From contig CANTUR010000635.1 in NCBI GenBank assembly GCA_947683625.1, forward strand, positions 62,001 to 126,000: DNA of 64,000 nucleotides, in the 5' to 3' direction. The position numbers and the translations under genes are program-made. The notes beneath the pieces were generated by a model, which ran no database searches, was not told where the DNA came from, and worked only from the letters and a program-made list of their open reading frames with translations. This DNA is from Mallotus nudiflorus. Its lineage: Eukaryota > Streptophyta > Magnoliopsida > Malpighiales > Euphorbiaceae. The number at the start of each line of letters is the position of its first letter. Position 1 is the first letter of the stretch. Positions 1 through 11,975 of the stretch are shown in pieces.

Positions 1-1086
1 CTATATATATTGATTGATTTTGATAAATAGAAGAATTTCTTAAAGAATGATATTATTAAAATAATATCTATTTAAATTAAATTATCCTATTATTGCTATG
101 GTTATATTAGCATGTTTATGTTAAATGTTGATATGATTAGTAAATTTTATTTTATTGTAATTTTTCTTATTTTATTTACATCTATTTATTTTAAAATAAA
201 CTATAGTAAAACGAGCTATCTGATGGGTTTCATCAGGACTGTATACGCACTGGTAGAATTGAGAGTGAGTGGTGAATGTATATGGCTCAGTAATGCTTTG
301 CTCTCGGGTGTGATTTATATAACTAGGGCCAGTAGCTCGGTGATGATTTGCTCTTGGGAACTACCAACAAATATCAGTTTAAGTGAATTGATTGTGACTA
401 GTAACTCGGTTGATGCTTTGCTCTCGAGAACTGACAGTCTTTGGATTTTAAGAGAGCCATAAGACTATCAGATTTATGGACTAGGGTTCTACCTAGTTTT
501 CTTATAAAGATGATTTTAGGTAGCTTATTGTATTTTATAAAGTATTTTATGATTTTAAAATTAAATAGTTTAAATGATAAATTATAAATTTCTTACTTTC
601 ATAAATATATTTTAAAGAAGATTTTTTATACTATATACACTTCTTTTATTAATTTGCTCAGTGAGTACTGATTCTTCTCAAAAAAATTTTTCAAGATCTC
701 AGAAGTCACCTGTTTGTCGACCTACTTTACGCTTGGTTTATTTTTCTCCGGCTATTTTATGTAGATATATCTAAGATGTATTATTATCACATATGCATTT
801 TTAATCTAGAACATTGCAATAGTAGAAATGTTTAACTATTATGTTAAATTTTATGGTTTGTCATATGTATTAAGAATTTGTATTAAAGATAATTATTATA
901 TTTTATCTAAGATTATTTTGGATTTTAATTCATTTGTGCTATTTATCCTTATTTAATATATTTCATTTCATTATTGTCTATATTTTATTGCAATTATCCT
1001 TAAGGCTTACTATGAGTTTTGGGTACTTTATGTATTCTCGTTCCCCAGTGTTGGTCACGTGCCTCTTTCGGGTTAGGGTCGTGACA
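1..1086 (+). repeat. Ty3/gypsy chromovirus-type LTR, 3' portion (runs off the left edge)
   Basis: The end of this stretch, TCGTGACA at 1079-1086, matches the LTR ends of the other gypsy copies in this window. Three further blocks align with them in the same order: the GGTTTCATCAGGACTG block near 225-241, the repeated CTCGGxxxxTGCTCTCG modules at 280-430, and the diverged GAGTACTGATTCTTCTC block at 661-678. After 1086 there is no clear primer-binding site (GTTGATTGGAG follows), so this is more likely a 3' LTR or a solo LTR than a 5' LTR. Its start lies outside the window. Confidence 0.8.
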
Positions 1087-2839
1087 GTTGATTGGAGTTA
1101 TATTCATTAGGATTTATATATTTGTATTTATTTAATTTCTATCTTTTATTTGTTTAGTTGGTTTGATTTTTATTTGATGTGTTAATTAAATTAAATAAAT
1201 TAAAAAATATGTAAAAAGATCAATTCGTTTTGGTTATAGTTAATTTGGTAGAATTGGATTGTTTTTGTGTTTTAAGTAATTCTAATTAACTTTGTATTTT
1301 TTTTCAAGTTTATTCTGAATTTGCATTTTTAATTGTATTATGGAAATTTATTACTTCTCTATCTGATTTATTTTTACATATTTATTAGTTTGGTCGAATG
1401 ATTTCAAAATTTCTTCTAATTGTTGATGAATTTTCAATTCCGTTGTGATTTTATTTTAATGTTATGTTATATGTGAATAAAATTAGATACATATTAGATT
1501 CATTTATTTGTATGATATATTTATTCCATATTTTAAATTCATTTTCAATATTTTTAGTGTCGTGAACTACCTTTTATTATTTCTTTGTAGGTTTTTTTTT
1601 TTTTTTTTGAGGACTAACTTAAATTTTTAGTTTCAAGATGGCAACCAAAGTACTAGCAATTGATGAGATTATTTAGTTTAATTTTTGTTATTTCCAATTT
1701 TATTTTATTTGTGTGCTAAAGGGTTGGGGCGCATTCTATGATTACTTTGTGTTTTACAAAGTAAAATATACTTTGTTAATAACCACCATTGGATGATGAA
1801 ATTCACTCTCATCTCATCCTGTAGTGATAAGATAAAGTGAAACAAAAGCAACTAAAACATCAAGTAACTATAGAATTTCCTAAGGGTTGTTATTTTTTCT
1901 CCTCCTCCATTTCTTTGTGTGTGCATTTATTTATTTATTTATTTCTTGCTATTTTTGGATGGATGAATATTATTTGTGATAAGTCTTGTGATCAAATCAA
2001 AATTGCATGAAAATGGCTTAATTAAAGAACTTGAACTTCATTGTAAAATCTGAAACTTATTTGGAGGAAATTGCAATTTTACATGTTAATAAAGAAATGG
2101 TTAATTAAGTAATTAAAAATGATAAAATAAGAAACACAAATAAATGTCAACTACAGAGTTGGGTAGCCATTCCAAAAGCTCATACCTAGTTTCCGAACCC
2201 ACTCTCTAACTACAGTAGCTGAGGTTTTTTGTGGGATCCAATTGTTGTAAAAGTGTATCTTAGATTTCATCCGGGTGATGACTCCTATCTTTGATTTAGG
2301 CTTAAAGCCTAAGTTGTGTTTCTTAGTGAGCCCTAAGCCTGCATAGTGTTATAGCTGCCGAACAATTGGGCATGCAATGAACCCCACTACATACAGTAAT
2401 ATAAAAATATGTGCCTTATTTTTATCAGTCAAGTTTAAAACACTTAGTATATACTAATATGCACCACGTATTTCACATGTGATTTTTATTATTATTGAAC
2501 CCATTTTATATAAAATAAATTTTAATTTTGAATAAAAAAAATTCTCTTAAAAAAATTAAACTATTTGGCTTTTAATGTCTATTTGTATTAATTTATCTTC
2601 AATAAAAATACCACTTTTATTTGAGCACTTACACTTCATATTTTTCAACATTTTTTAATGTTAATATGATTTTTTACTCTAAAAACATTATATTCACCAT
2701 TTTGTAAAATATTTTTAGTTAATAATCAAATAATTAATATTAGTTAATTTGATTTTAATATTTTAAAAAATTTAATATAATATTGGGAAATCATATTTCT
2801 ATTTTGTTTATATACAAAAATTCAATGAATGTGAAATTA
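1087..2839. other. AT-rich DNA without a recognised gene
   Basis: No open frame of useful length and no TE protein signature is seen. It holds a run of 17 T at 1592-1608 and an ATTT microsatellite at 1925-1944. A less AT-rich patch at 2155-2395 may be a TE scrap, but I cannot assign it. Confidence 0.5.
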
Positions 2840-3115
2840 TTTTAGTTAATCTAGACACTGCAATGATTTGGATGAATTATTGTTATTGTATTTGTATTGA
2901 CATTTGTATTGCTTTATAATATGTATTTTTATATACTTGAGTTGAGATGTTGGTGATTATGGTGATATTGGAGAAGTTGTGATTGAGATATATTATTGAA
3001 ATGTTATTTGCATTTTATAGGTTTGGTTTTGTTCTTGTTATAGAGGAAACTCTATTGGATTTTCTTTAGAATTTTAAAGTGGTAAATTTTATATGATAAA
3101 TTCCTAGAGGCTTAC
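2840..3115 (+). repeat. Short chromovirus LTR fragment
   Basis: The motif CTAGACACTGCA near 2850 recurs in the young LTR at about 26,952. The stretch TAGAGGAAACTCTA near 3040 followed by a GGCTTACAA tail parallels the last 150 bases of the old chromovirus 5' LTR (15,715-15,830). It looks like a piece of the LTR 3' half, without the terminal CA. The call rests on visual similarity over short blocks. Confidence 0.55.
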
Positions 3116-3130
3116 AATAACAACAAAAAC

Positions 3131-3192
3131 ATCCAAATTGGTCACTTCTTCGAACAACAATAACAAAAAACAAAGAAGTGACCAATTTGGAT
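3131..3192. repeat. Perfect 20-bp inverted repeat (hairpin)
   Basis: ATCCAAATTGGTCACTTCTT at 3131-3150 is exactly reverse-complemented at 3173-3192, leaving a 22-nt A-rich loop. It abuts the end of an LTR scrap and the start of a tandem repeat. It could be one end of a small foldback element or the product of a local inversion. Confidence 0.85.
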
Positions 3193-3430
3193 TTGGATTA
3201 TTAAAGCCAACTTGACTTTGGTTGTCAAAACCAATTTGGCTTTGGTTGCTTATAAGTTGTTTTCAAATTTATTTTGACAAATTGGATTTGGATTTGGAGC
3301 CAACAACAATGACAACAAATGAAGAAGTGATCAATTGGGATTTGAACTGTTGAAACTAACTTGAATTTGGTTGCCAAAACCAATTTGGCTTTGTTTGCTT
3401 GTAAGTTGTTTTCAAATTGATTTTGACAAC
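3175..3430. repeat. Imperfect tandem duplication, period about 149 bp
   Basis: The block beginning GAAGTGACCAATTTGG at 3175 returns at 3324 as GAAGTGATCAATTGGG. Both continue through CCAAAACCAATTTGGCTTTG and AAGTTGTTTTCAAATT. The second unit is cut short near 3430. The two copies differ by scattered substitutions, so the duplication is not recent. Confidence 0.8.
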
Positions 3431-3499
3431 TTGTCTTGCTTAGCTCTTAAGAGTGCTCTTGACAATAGAGACAGGGACATAAAAAAAAAAGGAGAGCCA

Positions 3500-3895
3500 C
3501 AAGTAAAAAGAGGTGTGAGCTTGTGGGGAGAGCCAAAGCATTTGTACTTTGTTGAAATTTTGAGAGGGAGTTTTAGCGGGTGAGTAACAAAATAGTAAGA
3601 AAATTATTTTGAAATTTGAGAAACACCTTGAGTACCACTATTTTGGTAAGATCTCTATTATTGTATTCCTCTATTGCTAATCTAGAGATGAATCTTTCTG
3701 TACCCACTATTCTAATAGTGGAAGAATTTTTGCTTTGTATCCCCTTGGATGTAGCCCATCATTAAGGGTGAACCACATAAATATTTGTGTCATTTTTATT
3801 TGACAATTTTCTATAGTATTTTATTTTTTCCTCTTTGTATTATATTCCGCTATACAAAACTTTGATATAACTGTAATTCCCAATAATTAAAACAC
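3500..3895 (+). repeat. Possible Ty1/copia-type LTR tail fragment
   Basis: The stretch with GGATGTAGCCCATCATTAAG, then GTGAACCACATAAATATTTG, then a T-rich stretch and ATTCCGCTATACA resembles the 3' part of common plant copia LTRs. No primer-binding site or second LTR is seen next to it. The resemblance is from memory of the family and boundaries are approximate. Confidence 0.4.
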
Positions 3896-3965
3896 CAATT
3901 GACTCCATTTGGGTATCTGGATTTTGCTCTTTTTCTGTTTTTTAGGTTTTTATTTTAGATTTTTG

Positions 3966-4118
3966 TTGGAGAAGAAAGAAGAAAAAGTGTCTTTCAAAAA
4001 AAAAAGAAGGAAGAAGAGAAGAGAAAAAGTAGATATGCAAATGAAGAAAAAAAAAAGGAAAGGAAGAATAAGAAAAAAATGGCAGAAGAAAAAGAAAAAA
4101 GACGTATTTTTGAAAAAA
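3966..4118 (+). repeat. Purine-rich low-complexity tract
   Basis: Almost uninterrupted A/G, mainly GAAGAA and AAAAAG, lying just before the LINE 3' end. Open frames here translate to Lys/Arg/Glu strings and are not taken as genes. Confidence 0.8.
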
Positions 4119-4287
4119 ATTTAATGTTTTTATATTTTTGCAAATTTTTTTAGTCAACTATATTTTTATAATATTTTCTTTTTTCAATATATTTCTGAAA
4201 AAATCCTAAAAATATCTCACATCCAGCTGATGATAATGACTTTTACGGATTGGAATTTTTTTTTTTTTAGAAAAGAACTGAAATTCA

Positions 4288-4780
4288 TTAATAATCAAAT
4301 TGAAGGACATATAAGAAGAAATCTGGAGGGCTAGACCACTCTTTAAGACCATAAATAAATAGAGCAGCTCTAGCACAAGCATGTGCCACTCCATTTGCTG
4401 ATATTTTAAAAAATATAAAGGAAACATTTGCAAAGTTTTCCAACAACAAAGAACAATCATCTAACACTAAACCACAGTGAGAAGCATCTACTTGCCCTTT
4501 TAAACCTTCAACAACCAACAGTGCATTAGACTCGATGATCACATTGTCTAGACGAATATCACACAACTAGGAAAGAGCTTCTCTAAATGAAAAAGCTTCA
4601 GCCTCCTTCGAACTCATTCTAACAGACAAACCAAATGCTCTTATAGTAATAAAATGACCTGAAGAGTCCCTCAACACATAACCAAGCCCAACCTTCTTAG
4701 AACACTTATTAATTGAAATGTCCACATTCAACTTTAACAAACTCATAGTAGGCTTTTGCCAACAAACATCACCATCATCA
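4288..4780 (-). pseudogene. LINE ORF2 C-terminal RNase H-like domain (broken)
   Basis: The minus-strand translation contains KLNVDISINK, GYVLRDSSGHF, SSKEAEAFSFREAL and then IIESNALLVVE, CGLVLDDCSLLLENF and SANGVAHACARAALF. This is the RNase H fold (RVT_3 type) found at the C-terminus of plant LINE polyproteins. A stop separates the two halves near 4567. The position normally carrying Asp in the E-S-D-A motif reads Asn here, consistent with a C-to-T change. It ends about 30 bases before the poly(A) tract. Confidence 0.85.
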
Positions 4781-4989
4781 CACTATAATTATCATTTAGT
4801 GGGGAAATTTTAACTAGTTTCCATTGTATCAAAAATTTCCTAACTCGATTAATAAAATGAACATGAGAGAGTTTTGTCTGTTGCCATACCCAACTATTAC
4901 AATTTTCCTAAAGTGACTAGCAAAACACAGTAAATAGTGCTCTCAACTCAACACACAGACTAGAAAAAACATTAAAGAAAATCTAAATA

Positions 4990-5079
4990 ATTTCCTTGGG
5001 ACTCCCTACATCCACAGGAGAAGGAAAAAGATTCCAATAATCTTGGGAAAAAATATAGCCAAAGAGCACATGCCATATC
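4990..5079 (-). pseudogene. LINE ORF2 zf-RVT region, downstream side of a solo-LTR insertion
   Basis: The minus-strand frame reads IWHVLFGYIFSQDYWNLF, matching the His-x-Leu-Phe-Gly part of the zinc-binding zf-RVT domain after the LINE RT. The same frame continues from the sequence on the other side of the inserted LTR (6608 upward), which ends in QSEDEL. This shows that the two pieces were once joined. Confidence 0.8.
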
Positions 5080-6602
5080 TGTTGGGTTTTATGATACAAA
5101 TGCAGTGGAAATATAAAAATTTTATCACATTCCCAAACCTAGATCCATGTAATTCGACTACTTGATTAAATATAGGGTTCAAGAATCTTATCAAAATGCA
5201 GAAGAGGCAAGAAAATCTGGAAGGATGAGAGGAGGTTCACTCTAGTGACACCTTACCTTGAGCTTTTGCTTTGATTCGGACTCGGATTTTAGAAGTCTTC
5301 AAAAGAATCCGTCCTCTAAATGTATCCATATGAACAGGCCTTAATCAAAACGATCTGTGTGTGTGCTAGCACGACTTAGTTGTCTCACAACTCAAGAACA
5401 AAACTCTCTTTGATTTTGTTCTTCTCAAAATGCAAAGAAAACAAATTTTAGGTGGCTCACTTAATTGATCTGTCTCAAACCCTAGAGAACATAACATATA
5501 AATAGAGTTCTCAATTAGGGTTTCACTTACCAAACCCTTTTTGGTAAATAGCCATTAAATTTGAATTTTATTTATTTAAAACAAAATCAGTAATATATTT
5601 ATTATTTATTTAGATAATAATTATCATAAATAAATAGTTAAATATATTTATTTTCAAAGAGTTTAACTAGGCTTAATAAGCCTATAATCGTTTTGGGCCT
5701 TTTCTAAGTGTGTGATCCTGTAGGCTCACATAACATTGGCAGTGGGCCTAAATCTCTATTTAGGCCTACAAGTCATAAGTGCCTTTAGCAAGACATTATG
5801 ACTACCTAAGTCATGTGAAGTCAATAATTCAACATAACCTAATTACAGTGAACATTATAGTCCCTTTATCACATGATATCTGTGTTGAATATAAGGTATA
5901 GAATGTCATCCTTATATAGTTCAATAATATTATGACTTTATTCCAAGTAGATTAAAAATGATAACTCTTTATCAATTCATTTCAGCATGGCTATACATTT
6001 TCCTTCAGTCTAACTCATCAATGGGCTCATAGATATCTTACTCATATTAATGAGGGATAAATTCCTTCTCAATCACTCACATTCCTCACATAACTCATTT
6101 CATATCCAAAAACATTTTATTTAATCATTCAGTTAAAGATAATGTTGTTAGAATGTGTCAAAACATAAAACAGCTATGTAGAAAACCTTGGTGATTTTAA
6201 GGTTAAAGGACTTAAACAATATCACTACAATGAGAAATACTTATGACAATAATCTATATAGTATTCTCATAGTGGGTCAATCCAGTACATGATATCTCAT
6301 CATGTACCTATGAGTTGACTTAATATCTCATATCCATGATTAGTAAAACATAATCATCATTCGACATCATACTAGCCTTATTAATATTTATACAATAAAT
6401 AAATAGATAGGGATTATTAGAATAGAACTCTTATTTTAATCTAAGGGTTTTACTATCAAGTCACATACTTGATGACCTTAGTAAGAATTAACCATTCAAA
6501 TAATGATCACAAAAGGAGTGATAATGGAAATGCCTCTTTATTAATAAAATAGAAATGTCAATACATAATCATAAATGATTAACCTAGTGCATATCACTAA
6601 AA
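5080..6602 (-). repeat. Solo LTR (copia-like) inside the LINE, TSD ATATC
   Basis: The plus strand starts TGTTGGGTTTTATG at 5080, so the minus strand ends in CCCAACA. The other end reads TTTTAGTGATATG on the minus strand, probably TGTTAG with one change. ATATC occurs directly before (5075-5079) and directly after (6603-6607). No RT or integrase lies inside, and no second copy of the ends is seen, so this is a solo LTR of 1523 bp. Removing it with one ATATC rejoins the LINE frame as ...SEDEL-IWHVLFG. The family is inferred from the TGTTGGG start and overall look. Confidence 0.85.
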
Positions 6603-6607
6603 ATATC

Positions 6608-8350
6608 AACTCATCCTCACTTTGATAGAGTGGATAGCTCATATCAACTGCAATATGATAAGACTGTAAAAGAACTTTAGTTGGAAGATAATAAGAAGTG
6701 CAATGCCATATGAAATTACAATCCTTCGGAGGGACTTGAAGATTCTAAATAGAATTCCAACTTGACTAAAACACCAAAGTTGTATCTCCATGGAAGCATT
6801 TATAACTATCATGAACTAAGAATTTACCATTCTTCCCATAAATTCGAAACCAGGAATCATTCACTCGCTGAGTACTTAAAAGCATGTTAAAGATAGCATC
6901 GGCATCACTAGCATTGAAAATGCCATTGATGAGTTCTCTGTTCCAATTTCCCCCTTAAAATAAGACTGTCCACAAAAGCATAATGGAATTCTTCTACCAC
7001 TGGTGAAGTTGGTAACCCTCTAGCATTAGAAATAATCCATGGATCAGACCAAATTGATATTGACTTGCCATTACCTACCCTCAAATGAGCACCTTCAATA
7101 ATGAATGATCGAGCCTCAATAATCCCCTTTCAAATGTAAATGGGATTGTTTCCCACTTTTGCCTTAAAAAAGGAAGAGCACGGATAATACTTCACTTATA
7201 ACACCTTCACCACCAATGACTCAAGATATGAGATTAATTTATAGGCTTTCTTGCTTAACATTGGAAGATTAAAATCCCTCAAATTTTTGAATCCTAGACC
7301 TCTAAACTTCTTTGGAACACAAAGTTTATCCCAACTATGACGTCGGATTCCTTCTCTTAGCCCATATTTAAAACCCCACCAAAAACTATTCATCATCTTC
7401 TTAATGTCTTTACAAAGCTTTTGAGGGAAAGAATTTATCACAAAAATAGGAATTGCCTAAATCATAGACTTTAATAAAACTTCCTTACCATACCTTGAAA
7501 GCCACTTCTTCTGCCAAGAATTCAGCTTATTCCACACCTTCTCCTTTAAGTACTTCATAACCTCCTGTTTATTCTAGCTAATTTTAAAAGGCAAACCAAA
7601 ATAGAAACCTCGATTCACATCCTCCTGAACACCCATACTATGCACCAAATTGGATCACACCACCACTGAAACTTTGGAACTAAAGATGAAAGAAGATTTT
7701 TGATGATTGATCACTTGTCCCAAAGCAGCACTATATACATCTAGGATCTCTTTAACAACACTATATTCTTCAACAGTTACATCAAAGAATAGGTAATAGT
7801 CATTTGCAAAAAGTAGATGGCCAATGAAAGGAGCCCCTTGAGTAATCTTACACCCATGCAAAGTACTTAAAGCTTCAAAGTTAGAAAAAAGAGCACTAAG
7901 CCCCTCAACACAAATGATGAAGAGGTAAAGGGATAAAAGGTCGCCTTGCCTTAAACCCTAGATTGAAGAAAACTAGAATACTAAAACCCATTGAGAAGAA
8001 CACTATATGAAAATCAATGACACACATTCTATAATAAATTGAACCCAATGATGAGCAAAACCTAAAGAAAGCAGCACTGCTTTAACAAACTTTGACATAT
8101 CAAGCTTCAAGGCAGCAACACCCGAAGCTCCTCTATACTTACTCTCATGAAATGATTAATTTTAAAAGCCATAATCGTGTTATCAATAATGGAATGACTC
8201 GCCACAAAAGCACTTTGCTGATTGGAAATAAGCTTGGGCAACAAAGGCTTCAACCGATTTGCTAACATTTTTATAATCACCTTATAAAAAACACTACAAA
8301 GTGAAATTGGATGCAAATCATCCATCCATTGAGGCTTTTAATTTTTGAAA
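6608..8350 (-). pseudogene. LINE ORF2 reverse transcriptase, middle and C-terminal part (broken)
   Basis: Minus-strand segments read, in order, LISKIKS and DDLHPISLCSVFYKVI (8350-8250), LANRLKPLLPKLIS and QQSAFV (8250-8190), HLLFANDYYLFFDV (7820-7780), then FWWG, HSWDKLCVPKKFRGLGF and LRDFN (7400-7260). These are the palm and thumb motifs of an L1-type RT. The catalytic F-A-D-D motif reads F-A-N-D, which would inactivate it even without the frameshifts. The zf-RVT start with IWHCTSYYLPTKVLL lies at 6700-6640. Confidence 0.9.
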
Positions 8351-8355
8351 TAAGG

Positions 8356-11300
8356 TGTAACACCCTACCCCTACAGTACCTCACTAGAATTCTCCATCCA
8401 ATGATGACACTGTTAAGAGGAGCATTACCTAGAAACAATCCAATTAAAATATCCATCTTACATACTACTAAATATAAAATACAAATCACATTACCAAGAA
8501 GTAATTAGATGGCAAGTGGGATATCCTGATACTTAATCATCTCATAAATACAATTTAAGTGTTAGTACTTGTATACATAAAATTACTATAAAAAAAGGAG
8601 TACAGGTTAACATACAAATGGTACAAATAGTAATAATACTAAATAGCTAAAAAACCCTCTCATATGACCTCGATTTGAATCTAAATGTACATCTATGTCA
8701 TGACATGTAATATACTTCACCAACATCTCAGTCGTGATCACCTCATAAGTTATCATGGTGTACTGCACTGCCATACTATATATCTCAAGCTATACAAATC
8801 AAAATATACAACCTAGGCTAGAAAATATACAAGAAAAGCGAGTGTGAGTACTTTTGTAAGAAAATTACCTAGTGAGTGTAACAACATAAAAAAAATAGCT
8901 CATACATTAAGGAGCACTCAAGAAATTTAGCACAAATAAAAAAATATAGATTATCAGAAATTTAAAAGAGTGCTCAATAAATGACCAAATATCATGGTTC
9001 GACATAACAAAAAAATTATCTTAGCATTCTTGTTCCAAAATATAGTATTTATGTTCTAGTCTCAAATTTTCAAATACAGTTCCTTTCATTGAAATATTAA
9101 TTAAATTTCTACTTTCACAAACTCATTTTTTATTTCCTCGATCACATTATTTGCATTAATGAATACGAAATTTGAACATAAAAGCATGATAAATCTTGTC
9201 CACACATATTTAAAATTTATGAGCTTGTCTAATCACATACTAGACATGAAATATTAGTCATCATATTTTATTTCCAAATAGTTTGACTGTACCATTTTCA
9301 TTAACTCCTTCTCGAAATACAATAACTCATTGCTCTTTCTCAGAGCATAATATTTCATAGCTCTTTCTTAGAGCAAATTAGAATCAGTATGCATACTTGT
9401 CAATCACATTAATTTTCCCTAAAGGCATAATGAATTTATGCACTGTCCCAAAGACAATGTTTAATTCATGTTGGCCAACGCTATCATGATTGAACACATG
9501 TTTCCTCTTACTCAAAATACTAATACTCTTGTATAATTATCCTAAAGATATCACACTAAATCATTAGATAATTTCTCCTTTATTGTTCAAGAGTATAATT
9601 TGAGTATTCACAAAAATTCTGTCATTTAAACATTATTGATTTGATTATTGGAAATACACTCATTTTTTGTTTCAAGGAGTTTCCATGACTTTAGTCTCTA
9701 TGACAGAGACTTGGAAAATTCTCGTGATTTTTTATTTTCTAAAACCTTCTTAGCATTTTTGGTATATCCATAAGTTGTGATTTAACTCAATTTAAAGCAT
9801 TGATACGGGTCACTAAAGCGTCGTCCTAGTACAGTAGCATCATCTAATTTACTCTAATGCTGCCTTATTATTTTGCAGTGTCACCTTAGAGATTTAGAGT
9901 CATCATCTTTTTTTAACAATTTAACAACAACCAAAATTAACTTATTTTTGCTAGAAACTTCTAGCAACACATTTTGATCATAATTCTATTTAACTCAATT
10001 TTCATCCTTCAATTAACCAAAAATCACTTTGGTGAAGTAAAATAATTTTTGAAACATTAATATCTTAAAATTTTCACGTTAATATTACTTTCATTTAACT
10101 ACTTATATACTTCAAGAGATTTTAAATAGATATTAACTTTAAAGTAACTCTTAAATATAGTTTGGAAAAGAATTCATGTTTGATTTGGAAGAATAGCTCA
10201 AAGTTTTAAATAACAAAGCAAGCTGGCAGCATGACAGAAATTCATAGGTACATTAAATAATTCACCAAATATTCCATGTAGATTTTTAGCCTTGTATGTC
10301 TAGAGCAATTTCCATTGGTTTCACACCAATTGGATGTCCGAGGAAAGAGAGATACTAAAAACACTTTAGAATGGTTGAGTTGTTTATAGAATTTCTACAA
10401 TAAAAAGTACAGCTTCAAAACACCATCTAAATAGTAAAATGTAGTTTGTACTATTTCTGACAAATTTGTAAAGGACACATTAGAATTTTCACTGACTCAA
10501 AAATTAGCTCATTTAGTGCTAAATAACTCTAGTTATTGCTTATAAGATTTTACTGTTCACACTAGCTCTAAATTTCTAAATTTTTGCAGAAATTGTTTGT
10601 TGTGTTTTCGGTTTGCAATTCAACCAATTGTGTCCAAAAAGATAATACAAGAATTCAATTTTGTAAGTTTTAAACTCTTAAATTCCTAACAAGAATAAGA
10701 AATACAAAAAGATCTAAACTTTATAATTTCAAGAAGAATTTCTTTTGGGTAGAGAACACAAAATCAATATTTGTCAACAAACAATTATAACTGCTCAATT
10801 CAAGTAACAATCACCCAAGAGTTGACCAAAAATAACTCCAAAAATTCAAGAGATTGAATTGATATCTATCAAGGAAGTTTCAAGAAATTAAAAGAGAGGA
10901 AAAAAAGGAATTACTCACCTATTTTAGCAAAACAAAATCCTTAATCACTCTTCTAGTGATTGCTTGCTCCTCCTATAAGAATCAAGTTCAAATCCATGAT
11001 CTATCATCTTACAACAAAGAACTAATGCATGCAAATCAATAGTGGCTTGGTAAATAATCATTAGAGACTAACATGTAACTTAAGATTTTTACCTAATTCA
11101 CAACTCTGGTTTTAGATATGAATCAGCCCCTCTTCTCTTATTCTTCTTTTCTGTGTGTTTTTTAACAACTCTTAATCTCTTCCTTTCTCTCTAAGACTTT
11201 GAAACAGGAAGCCTCCTTTGCTTCCATGTCTCTGCTTTGTTTTTAAAGAAAGCAGAGAGAGTTTTTTTTTTTTTTTTTTCTTGAGGTGTCTTTTACATGG

Positions 11301-11519
11301 CTTTCCTCTCCTAACTACTTGACACGTCATCCAACTAATGTTTGTTAACTCCTTCAATTTGACACCATTTAACTTTTGAGTCCTCACCACTTTATTTTTA
11401 ATATAAATTAAGCCTCTTAATTAATTATTTTAATCAATTGTAGACTTAATTTAATTAATTACTTATTCATTTTATTAACCAAATTTTTGGCTTAAATGTT
11501 TAATGACATGAATGTTACA
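8356..11519 (-). repeat. Solo LTR, 3.16 kb, inside the LINE, TSD TAAGG
   Basis: Starts TGTAACACCC at 8356 and ends ATGTTACA at 11519. TAAGG lies directly before (8351-8355) and directly after (11520-11524). No TE protein and no repeated terminal block is seen inside, so one LTR remains after recombination. The length matches long gypsy LTRs such as the young copy in this window. The minus orientation is inferred from a leader-like C/T-rich segment and a GGTGAGTAA donor-like site on that strand. It splits the LINE RT between GVNYT and LISKIKS. Confidence 0.85.
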
Positions 11520-11524
11520 TAAGG

Positions 11525-11975
11525 ATAAGTAACGTATAGTTGACACCCTCCCTCAGCTTTCCAAAGACCTAACCTCCTGACAAAACCGAAGCAAATCATT
11601 CGATATCAATTCCCAATGATGTTGAAAGAAGGCTGGATTCATGCCATTCGGCCCCGACGCTTTATCACCTTGCATATTGAACAAAGCACTCTTAACATCT
11701 TCAAGAGATATAGGGCTAAGCAAAACCTCATTATCCTCATCAGTGACCTTGGACAATAATACATTAGTGGTAAGATCAGTTTGGCAATTACTAGCTAGGA
11801 ATAGCTCCTGAAAATAACTATTAGATATTGATTGAATCCGAGATTGATCAAATTGCCAACATCCTACTGAATCCTTCAAACGGAGAATAGAGTTCTTCCT
11901 TTTGTGACCCGAAGCCATTAAATGAAAAAACCTGGTGTTATAGACCACTTCTTTCAACCATTTAAGCTTCGGACG
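11525..11975 (-). pseudogene. LINE ORF2 linker and N-terminal RT part
   Basis: An open minus-strand frame (11957 to 11553) contains YNTRFFHLMASGHKRKNSI, VGCWQFDQSRIQSISNSYFQ, ELFLAS and EDVKSALFNMQGDKASGPNG. This is the conserved stretch before the RT palm of plant L1 elements (usual form N-x-K-F-F-H, then K-A-P-G-P-D-G). The frame is lost just before the solo-LTR junction. At 134 codons it is the longest intact piece of the LINE. Confidence 0.9.

Noticed and set aside
112..462. Plus-strand open frame of 116 codons
   Set aside because: Lies inside the left-edge LTR and spans its repeated modules; no protein motif.
1087..1100. Possible primer-binding site after the left-edge LTR
   Set aside because: GTTGATTGGAG lacks the TGGTATCAGAGC core even allowing for three changes as in the old copy.
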